Positions 16,112 to 22,037 of a stretch of DNA of 22,037 nt are shown in pieces. A model generated the notes under the pieces. That model was not told the origin of the DNA and searched no databases. It was given only the letters and a program-made list of their open reading frames with translations. Every line of letters begins with the position of its first letter. Positions within the stretch are counted from its first letter, which is position 1. The translations under genes were made by a program, and so were the position numbers. Source of the stretch: Flavobacteriales bacterium (lineage in GTDB: Bacteria; Bacteroidota; Bacteroidia; Flavobacteriales_D; Sanyastnellaceae); assembly GCA_015663855.1 (NCBI GenBank), contig DQRJ01000082.1, positions 1 through 22,037 of the forward strand. The letters run 5' to 3'.

Positions 16112-16135
16112 AGCTATTGGTTTTCATTAATAGCT
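16112..16135 (+). other. Weak hairpin after the membrane-protein gene
   Basis: AGCTATT (16112-16118) pairs with AATAGCT (16129-16135) around a ten-base loop; outer CC/GG pairs could extend it past a bulge. It starts seven bases after the upstream stop, but no T-run follows, so it is at best a weak or factor-assisted terminator, or part of the leader of the next gene. Confidence 0.35.
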
Positions 16136-16141
16136 AGGATA

Positions 16142-16166
16142 TTCATGGGCATTATTGCCCCATGAA
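16142..16166 (+). promoter_or_regulatory. Hairpin enclosing the start codon of the lipoprotein gene
   Basis: TTCATGGGC (16142-16150) can pair with GCCCCATGAA (16157-16166, one bulged C) around the loop ATTATT. The start ATG at 16162-16164 lies inside the right arm, so the folded form would hide it. A six-codon frame starts in the left arm (ATG at 16145, peptide MGIIAP) and its TGA (16163-16165) overlaps the real start, so translation of the mini-frame would melt the hairpin. Function is inferred. Confidence 0.45.
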
Positions 16167-16890
16167 AACAAACACAATCTCACTACTTCTCTTAGGAGTT
16201 TCCAGTATTTGCTTTTTCGGATGTGATTGCTCGAAGCAAGCAAGCCCCGTTAAATACACATTCATTTTTAATCAACCTGATGGATCAGTCCCTAACTCTG
16301 GTTGGGCTGTTGTTTATGAAAAACACTTAGACCCAAATACAGGGTACGCTACACTACGAGTTCCTCTTTCGGACACATTGAGTTGGGAGTTAAATGAAAG
16401 TGGGGCTATCGATTGGCTCGACACACGAGAAGATAAAAGCAAATCTATCTCCGTACATTGTTTCTCGCCTGACGGTGGAACAAATGACAACCTTAGACAT
16501 GTATGGCAGGCATTAAGTAGTCGTGAGCAAGAAGTAGAGTTAACATTTACGCAAACTAGGGAGGTGAAAGTAGTCATTAGATCTTCTCAACCTCTACCCT
16601 CTCCTGCTCAAGCTTGGGCCTTATATATTTCCCCACTTGAAAACCCTCCTGAATACATTGAGGGTTCTTTAATAACAACCTCACAATTCCATAGCTGGGA
16701 GTTAGTCGCTAATAATCGCACTGTTTTAAAATCAGAAATTAACTTTTTAGAGCACTCAACTAAACACATTCACTTATATCGGCTGGGAAATGGAGTTTGG
16801 AATTATCATGGTCGGTTTACAGCTTCAATAGATAGTGAATCTACCGAGTTTTCATTCACAACAAATCATTCACTGTCATGCTGCGATTAA
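16162..16890 (+). CDS. Probable lipoprotein with duplicated beta domain, unknown function
   Basis: A 242-residue protein with a lipoprotein-type N-terminus: MKTNTISLLLLGVSSICFFG is followed by Cys21, the likely lipidation site. I do not recognise the family. Two segments look like copies of the same domain: residues about 45-100 (GWAVVYEKHLDPN, then DTLSWEL) and about 150-205 (AWALYISPLENP, then HSWEL), each followed by a similar hydrophobic strand. The C-terminus is SLSCCD, with two adjacent Cys. Its 3' end overlaps the next gene by 13 bases, so the two are almost certainly co-expressed, and it may anchor or assist that secreted hydrolase. The start lies within a hairpin. Confidence 0.72.
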   Translation: MKTNTISLLLLGVSSICFFGCDCSKQASPVKYTFIFNQPDGSVPNSGWAVVYEKHLDPNTGYATLRVPLSDTLSWELNESGAIDWLDTREDKSKSISVHCFSPDGGTNDNLRHVWQALSSREQEVELTFTQTREVKVVIRSSQPLPSPAQAWALYISPLENPPEYIEGSLITTSQFHSWELVANNRTVLKSEINFLEHSTKHIHLYRLGNGVWNYHGRFTASIDSESTEFSFTTNHSLSCCD

Positions 16891-19800
16891 AACTCCCTTC
16901 TTCTTTATTGTGTCTCTATTCTGTGTTTTTGAGTAGCATCCCATCAACAATAACTGCACAAACCCTAGTTTCTTCAGAACAATACAACCTTGCAAGAGCG
17001 CGACAAGCCTATCATTCCCAAAGATTGATTACCCCACAATACGCTCCCTCAATAACTAACCTATTAGATTCTTTGCATTGGCGAAACGAATTCTCAGCGT
17101 TTTGCCCCACTGATGGTGGACCAGCCGTAGCAATTCGCAATAAGGGGAAATCAAGCAGTTTAACCCCTCCCACGACACCTAATCACCCTTGGGAACCTAT
17201 TGGATGGAGTCAATCTCCACAAGACGGAACGTGGAAGGCCACTTGTCCTGGAGACTCTGTTTTTTTTACATTCAATCAAACTTATTCAAGAGCAAGTTGC
17301 AGCCCTGAACCAGATACACCTCCTTGGGGAGCAGCCAATTCAGGGGCCCCCAATATTTGGTGGATTGAAGCTATCAGCGAGTTGGGAATATCAACCGGAA
17401 GTGTATATACAAGGCTTGGACAAGACCAAAATTTTGACAAACCCGTAATAATTGTTGAGGGATTTGATTTCGGAGTAGGAGGAAACACTGAAGAGCATAG
17501 ACATGGTAGTTTTGGATGGCAATCTCTATTTGGATGTAATCTCGACGCATTTCCTGGCACATCTCACTATCCAATTCTTTTAGACAGTTTGTATAATTTA
17601 GGGTACGACCTTGTATTTGTAGATTTTGCTGACGGAGCACAAACAATTGAAATAAAATCGGAACTAGTAATGAGAGTTATTGAGCTTTGTAACTCATATA
17701 AGACCTCTAACAACTCATTAATTTTAATAGGGGCTAGTATGGGCGGTATCGTTTCTAGACACGCGCTGTGTACAATAGAACAAGAAAACAACGATCATTG
17801 CACAAGACTCTTTATCAGCATTGACTCCCCACACAGAGGGGCAAACATATCAGCTGGCTTAATCGGACTGGTCTCTGTACTTTCCATTCCATCTTCAGAG
17901 GCCGCAATCTTTTATGAGGGACTTTACTCCCCTGCAGCAAAACAACTATTAATAAACCTACCTATAGAATCTGCTGTTCATACCGATGCAATGGCTATGC
18001 TAATGGATCTCGGCATGCCACAAAGGACTATGAACATAGGAATTGCAAATAGTCATGCTGAAGTGAGTCTAGAATTAGAGAATGCTCCGCTTCTATCTTG
18101 GACAGAATCCTGGTGGTGGCTTGGCACAGCACATCTTCTGGCAAATAGACATCCAAATGGTTCTAATTCGCTTGCTCTTTCTGCCTCTTGTTCGCTACCC
18201 GTAGATTTCATACCGTTTAACGGTATACCTCTTTGGTATGATAACGAAGCCTATAGTTATTACCCTGAAAACGACTTAGATGTTGACCCCGCTTCTATAG
18301 GCAGGCATATGGAGCAATTTGTGGATGGAATAAATGCTTCCGGAATGTTAGAAATTTCAATTGGTGATTATCAGCCCATAAGTGGTTTCATTCCCACATC
18401 AAGCGCTATAAATTGTAATATTCTTGAAAACGAAGACCAAACCTTTGACTACATAAGTATGGCCCCTGTTTGGGCTTCGCCCGAAGAGCATGTGGCCCTA
18501 ACACAACTGCACCGAAAACTTGTCCTAGACCATATTATACTAGGAGATGAGGGTGCGCCTAGTGAGCTAGGGATAGCTAATAGTCAATCTATATACGAGT
18601 ACCATAATTTCGACAATGTAGATAATTGGCTAGGAAGCACCCAAATAAACGAAGGGGGATCATTGAGAATAGGTGGAGTAGGAATTGCTGTAGATTCTAC
18701 TACTGTAGTTAGAACGAAACAGTGTAATACAGTAGTAGAGGTTAATTCGGGAGGAGAAATATTAGTAGGCTCACTTTATGATTTAGGCATGGGGACGTTA
18801 ATTATTACAGGAGACAATGAACTTTACATGAATCCAGGTAGCGAGCTAAACATCTTCAGTGGAAGCAAATTAGTCGTTGAATCTGGAGCAAATATTATTT
18901 TGGATAATCTAGATTTACAGATTCACTCAGAAGGAACCCTTGAAGTCCAAACCGGTGGCAATATCTATCTCCGTAATAATGCTCGCATAATACTAAATGG
19001 CATTGATGCTGAATTGGTATTAAAAGGAGGTATTCATGTCGAGGAGGATTCTCACTCCTCTATTACAAGTAGTAGTGAAGCATTATTCGAAATTTCAATT
19101 ACCGGACCGTCTGCTAGCATAAATATCGAAAACGGAGCAGAATTACTAATTCAAGGGTGTAATAACATCAATTTTAACGAAGGAGCGCAATGCTTTTTCC
19201 ACGGTGACGGAACCTTAAAAATCATCGACACTGATATACATATGTCTAACAACTCTATTGCACTACAGGCGTGCAAAGCTCATATTAAAGATATAATTAT
19301 ATACGGTGCAAGTAGTTCAACTTGGAAAAGCTCTCATCGGCTTAGAATTGACGATAGTAACTGGTCGAGAGTCTCATTACATATTGACAGTTTCGAAGAA
19401 AACAATGGTGTAGCTGGACTTATTTCTATTCATAATCAAATCGAAGAATGCAACTGGACATTAGAAAATACAGGGTTCAAATTATTAGATAACGAATTCA
19501 GATCTACTATTTTTCAATCTATAAATCCTTCAGGCCCCAGTCAATTAACAAATAACACTATAGAAGGAGCTTATGGCTTTCCCGATGCATCTATAGAAAT
19601 ATTAGGGGGAGATCATGTCAGCTTTATAGAGAATCTGTTCCTAGAAGGAGTAGTAGGCCTCAGCTTCATAAACGCTCAAGCAACTTTGTCTTGTAATCAA
19701 TTTGAGGGCTGGGACACTGCCATTAAGTTTAAAGAAAAATGTGATGTTTTCATGAATCCTCAAAATGGTGGTGGATACAACAGGCTTAATGGAAATCGTG

Positions 19801-20249
19801 TTCATTTGGAATTCGATAATTCGAATGTGCCATTATTAAATCAAGGCGGGAATAGTTTTGGCACAAGCGGAACGTATTGTCTTTCTGGCAATATCGATTG
19901 GAACTGTAACCCCACTTGGCTTATCGAAGGTAATTATTGGTTAGATGCTAGCGCAACCTCAGGTGTTGGCGGGGGAGGCAACACAGGTTTTTGGCAAATA
20001 GCGACTGACCTATCCTCTAGTAATAGCATTTGTTTCGGTGAGGGTATAATCGTTCAGATTGATATACCTGACTCAGGGATTTCTGTTTGCCCTAGCGGAC
20101 AACCTACCGATGACGATGGCAAGAAAAACCTTGATTTTAATGCAATATTCGATTTATCCGGAAGAGTTATAAATGATGCAACTACTCCTAGTTTGTTTTT
20201 CAAAATAAACGATGAAAATAAAATCGAGAAAACACCATACAACTATTAA
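16878..20249 (+). CDS. Secreted alpha/beta-hydrolase with C-terminal parallel beta-helix, probable T9SS cargo
   Basis: A 1123-residue exported protein. The signal peptide spans about residues 1-28 (LPSSLLCLYSVFLSSIPSTI, TAQ). Residues about 185-560 form a lipase/esterase-like alpha/beta-hydrolase: KPVIIVEGFD, YDLVFVDFADGAQTIE, the nucleophile elbow GASMGG with Ser287, then FISIDSPHRGA. His538 in SPEEHVALTQ is a candidate catalytic His; the acid is not identified. This EGFD...GASMGG...DSPHRG layout resembles hydrolases found as T9SS cargo in Bacteroidota. Residues about 585-1000 are short strand repeats typical of a right-handed beta-helix (LNIFSGSKLVVESGANIILD). The last 35 or so residues (IFDLSGRVINDATTPSLFFK) look like a shortened T9SS type A sorting domain. 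Substrate unknown; a surface polymer or lipid esterase is possible. Confidence 0.82.
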   Translation: MLRLKLPSSLLCLYSVFLSSIPSTITAQTLVSSEQYNLARARQAYHSQRLITPQYAPSITNLLDSLHWRNEFSAFCPTDGGPAVAIRNKGKSSSLTPPTTPNHPWEPIGWSQSPQDGTWKATCPGDSVFFTFNQTYSRASCSPEPDTPPWGAANSGAPNIWWIEAISELGISTGSVYTRLGQDQNFDKPVIIVEGFDFGVGGNTEEHRHGSFGWQSLFGCNLDAFPGTSHYPILLDSLYNLGYDLVFVDFADGAQTIEIKSELVMRVIELCNSYKTSNNSLILIGASMGGIVSRHALCTIEQENNDHCTRLFISIDSPHRGANISAGLIGLVSVLSIPSSEAAIFYEGLYSPAAKQLLINLPIESAVHTDAMAMLMDLGMPQRTMNIGIANSHAEVSLELENAPLLSWTESWWWLGTAHLLANRHPNGSNSLALSASCSLPVDFIPFNGIPLWYDNEAYSYYPENDLDVDPASIGRHMEQFVDGINASGMLEISIGDYQPISGFIPTSSAINCNILENEDQTFDYISMAPVWASPEEHVALTQLHRKLVLDHIILGDEGAPSELGIANSQSIYEYHNFDNVDNWLGSTQINEGGSLRIGGVGIAVDSTTVVRTKQCNTVVEVNSGGEILVGSLYDLGMGTLIITGDNELYMNPGSELNIFSGSKLVVESGANIILDNLDLQIHSEGTLEVQTGGNIYLRNNARIILNGIDAELVLKGGIHVEEDSHSSITSSSEALFEISITGPSASINIENGAELLIQGCNNINFNEGAQCFFHGDGTLKIIDTDIHMSNNSIALQACKAHIKDIIIYGASSSTWKSSHRLRIDDSNWSRVSLHIDSFEENNGVAGLISIHNQIEECNWTLENTGFKLLDNEFRSTIFQSINPSGPSQLTNNTIEGAYGFPDASIEILGGDHVSFIENLFLEGVVGLSFINAQATLSCNQFEGWDTAIKFKEKCDVFMNPQNGGGYNRLNGNRVHLEFDNSNVPLLNQGGNSFGTSGTYCLSGNIDWNCNPTWLIEGNYWLDASATSGVGGGGNTGFWQIATDLSSSNSICFGEGIIVQIDIPDSGISVCPSGQPTDDDGKKNLDFNAIFDLSGRVINDATTPSLFFKINDENKIEKTPYNY

Positions 20250-20262
20250 TTATCTCAACAGT

Positions 20263-20691
20263 TTATAGAGAAATTAAATACTCAACTGCTATGCTATAGC
20301 CTCTATTACCAAGACCCGAAATAACTCCCTTACAAGCTCCTCCTACAATTGAAATATTGCGAAACTCTTCTCTAGCATGTATGTTAGATATATGAACTTC
20401 TATTACGGGAGCCTTTATTGATGCTACGGCATCTCTAATGGCAACAGATGTATGAGCGTAACCACCCGGGTTAAAAACTACTCCATCACACCTCATACCG
20501 TAATCGTGTAAAACTTCTATCAATGCCCCTTCGTCGTTTGACTGAAAATCTTCTATTAGTACGTCCTGGAAATTGTCCTTTAGCTCTGTAATTAATTGAG
20601 GTAGAGTAACATCCCCATACACTTCAGGCTCTCGTGTGCCTAACATGTTAAGATTGGGACCGTTAAGTATTAGTATATGAAGGCGTGGCAT
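20263..20691 (-). CDS. aroQ: Type II 3-dehydroquinate dehydratase
   Basis: AroQ removes water from 3-dehydroquinate to give 3-dehydroshikimate in the shikimate pathway, acting as a cytoplasmic dodecamer. The 142-residue protein is the usual length and begins LHILILNGPNLNMLGTREPE with the active-site Arg20 and Tyr25 (VYG). Further motifs are QSNDEGALIE, FNPGGYAHTSVAIRDA (Asn74, His80), the catalytic His100 in IEVHISNIHAREEFR with Arg107 and Arg111, and a G-x-ISGLGNRGY C-terminus. SNDEG replaces the more common SNHEG. It starts eight bases after the stop of the transporter gene on the same strand and ends convergently 13 bases from the hydrolase gene, with no clear terminator between them. Confidence 0.97.
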   Translation of the reverse strand: MPRLHILILNGPNLNMLGTREPEVYGDVTLPQLITELKDNFQDVLIEDFQSNDEGALIEVLHDYGMRCDGVVFNPGGYAHTSVAIRDAVASIKAPVIEVHISNIHAREEFRNISIVGGACKGVISGLGNRGYSIAVEYLISL

Positions 20692-20699
20692 AAGGGGAG

Positions 20700-22037
20700 T
20701 TATTGAATTATTTTAGGTTCTTTTGCATACACAAACATAGTTTCACCTAGACCGTCGTATAACTCAAATTCATCGCCTTTAGTGTTTTCAAAATTAAACC
20801 CGAGCACAACAAGGTCAGCCCCACCAGATCGATCAAGTATCGTCTTCACCTTCGCTGTTTTATTGTTTACTTGAATAAGTTCAATGTTTTGCTCAGAAAT
20901 TGGTATTCGACCTTCTAATATTTGTTCTCTTAATTCAGTAGCATGTTGATCATCAGCCCCATCATACATGAAAAACACAGAAATATTTGCTTTACTCCAA
21001 TCAGGATGACCCTGTAGAATATAAGCCAACAATATCATCAGACTTGCATTTTCCTTGTCTTCAGAAGTTATCCAAAGGTGTATATCGTGTCTATTACCGA
21101 AAGATCTACCGCTTGATCTAAGTAGGATTAAATCTAGATCTACCGCTTTTAATATATCTAGATTGTCAAGAAGCTGGTCTCGATTTTCTAGGTGACCTGG
21201 CTCATATTCCATTAGGAATAAATTATTACCCTTACCGCTTAATCCCGGTAATTGAACACATTGCGCAATTGCAGAGGTGAAAGATGGGCTTATAATGGTG
21301 TCGAGATGAACACGGGTTCCGCCTCCACGAGCCCACTCAACTAATTCCTTATGAGCCTTCACCGACTCCTCGCGAGTTTCAACATTAAGGAAGCCTTTTA
21401 CAAAGTGCATATAAGTGCCAAACCCATATCTATGTGCAATCCACCTCACCATATCGAAACCCTCGCGCCTTTTAAAACTGTCAGGAGAAATAGCTAAAAC
21501 GAAGGGTCTCCATCCCGTTTTCTCCTCTAAATCATCACTATCGTTCATCTGAAGAGCGAGCTGGAGAGAGCGCGTGATTTGGAAAATTATTCCCCTAAAT
21601 AAACGAACCATCCCGCCTTGATTAGCACCTCCCTTACTTGCGATCCAGGCATGAATTAAGACCATGACTAAGATGCTTGCAAAGGCATACGGGGCGTTCA
21701 TCTTAAACATGAGGACGAAACATAGCACTGCACCCACTAAACTTATCGACCAATGAGTTCTAAATGTCGGTCGGTAGCTCGGATCGGCAGCCATTTGTTC
21801 TAAAAATGAAACTAGACATATCGCACCATAAGTAACCATGAAGAACATGGAAATAATTTCGGCTACAGCATTAATATCGCCTATCAAAACAAATGCGAAG
21901 CCGATTAAACAAGTTGCGATGGAAGCTCTGACCGGTTCTTGTCTATCACCCTTACCCACGCTTAGCCAACGAGACATTTTATTTGGAAAGACACCATCTA
22001 CAGCAAGAGCTTGTAAAGTCCTTGGGGCAATCATTAC
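20700..22037 (-). CDS. SLC12-like APC-family cation-chloride/amino-acid transporter, C-terminal part (partial at right edge)
   Basis: The frame is open through the right edge (one more codon, GTA, precedes the ATG at 22034), so that Met is internal and the N-terminal membrane region is missing. The visible part opens with GAPRTLQALA-like sequence (here IAPRTLQALAVDGVFPNKMS), a hallmark of SLC12/APC transporters. It then has three to four membrane helices (ATCLIGFAFVLIGDINAVAE, MFFMVTYGAICLVSFLE, ISLVGAVLCFVLMFK, FASILVMVLIHAWIAS) and a soluble domain of about 280 residues (GWRPFVLAISPDSF, LDLILLRSSGRSFGNRHDIH, DLVVLGF). This arrangement fits bacterial relatives of Na-K-Cl and K-Cl cotransporters; the real substrate cannot be told from sequence. 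It lies directly upstream of aroQ in the same direction. Confidence 0.88.
   Translation of the reverse strand, partial: VMIAPRTLQALAVDGVFPNKMSRWLSVGKGDRQEPVRASIATCLIGFAFVLIGDINAVAEIISMFFMVTYGAICLVSFLEQMAADPSYRPTFRTHWSISLVGAVLCFVLMFKMNAPYAFASILVMVLIHAWIASKGGANQGGMVRLFRGIIFQITRSLQLALQMNDSDDLEEKTGWRPFVLAISPDSFKRREGFDMVRWIAHRYGFGTYMHFVKGFLNVETREESVKAHKELVEWARGGGTRVHLDTIISPSFTSAIAQCVQLPGLSGKGNNLFLMEYEPGHLENRDQLLDNLDILKAVDLDLILLRSSGRSFGNRHDIHLWITSEDKENASLMILLAYILQGHPDWSKANISVFFMYDGADDQHATELREQILEGRIPISEQNIELIQVNNKTAKVKTILDRSGGADLVVLGFNFENTKGDEFELYDGLGETMFVYAKEPKIIQ

Noticed and set aside
16112..16166. Two tandem hairpins read as a rho-independent terminator of the bshA operon
   Set aside because: Neither stem is followed by a T-run, and the second one covers the next start codon.
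18800..19900. Repetitive-looking DNA in the hydrolase gene considered as a tandem repeat array
   Set aside because: The periodicity is at protein level (beta-helix turns) only. I found no repeated nucleotide unit.
1..22037. tRNA, rRNA, CRISPR, insertion sequence, prophage or toxin-antitoxin genes
   Set aside because: No cloverleaf with a T-loop GTTCRANNC, no spaced direct-repeat array, and no transposase, integrase or phage structural motifs were seen on either strand.

Overview
The window comes from a chromosome of the phylum Bacteroidota, probably a marine Flavobacteriales-like lineage. Markers are a PorQ type IX secretion (T9SS) gene, a secreted protein ending in a T9SS type B (gliding-associated) sorting domain, BshA of bacillithiol synthesis, a GH3/serine-hydrolase fusion, a Bacteroidota-type GlmU-like protein, TAnnTTTG-like promoter boxes, AT-leaning DNA and mostly weak Shine-Dalgarno sequences. 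The taxonomic call is inferred from gene content only.

Left part (1-3434): the tail of a ChaN-like haem-binding protein meets, convergently, a minus-strand pair (helical protein of unknown function, NUDIX CoA pyrophosphatase). The NUDIX gene may overlap head to head with aat (leucyl/phenylalanyl-tRNA-protein transferase). After aat come a short protein that looks like a worn-down acyltransferase, a small winged-helix protein behind helically phased TTAACA repeats, a strong terminator, and a small basic protein with a Lys/Ala-rich tail.

Middle (3591-7031): a 740-residue secreted adhesin-like protein (choice-of-anchor L, PKD-like and T9SS type B domains) and a GlmU-like left-handed beta-helix protein are divergently transcribed from a 57-bp promoter region.

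Core (7032-16105): lon, porQ, cmk, a GH3 beta-N-acetylglucosaminidase/beta-lactamase-like lipoprotein, bshA and a two-helix membrane protein run in one direction. Gaps are 17 and 37 bp, followed by three ATGA stop/start overlaps, so this may be one long transcription unit. Upstream of lon is a perfect match to the sigma-54 (-24/-12) promoter consensus, directly preceded by the inverted repeat CTGACA-CGC-TGTCAG. This is the most striking regulatory signal in the window. It would tie protein quality control, T9SS assembly, peptidoglycan recycling and thiol redox balance to an enhancer-binding protein.

Right part (16162-22037): a two-gene accessory cassette encodes a lipoprotein with an apparent internal duplication and a 1123-residue secreted alpha/beta-hydrolase plus beta-helix protein. 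The lipoprotein start codon lies in a hairpin. Convergent to the cassette are aroQ (type II dehydroquinase) and the 3' part of an SLC12-like APC transporter that leaves the window on the right. I saw no tRNA, rRNA, CRISPR array, IS element or prophage gene, and no gene-free stretch longer than 300 bases.
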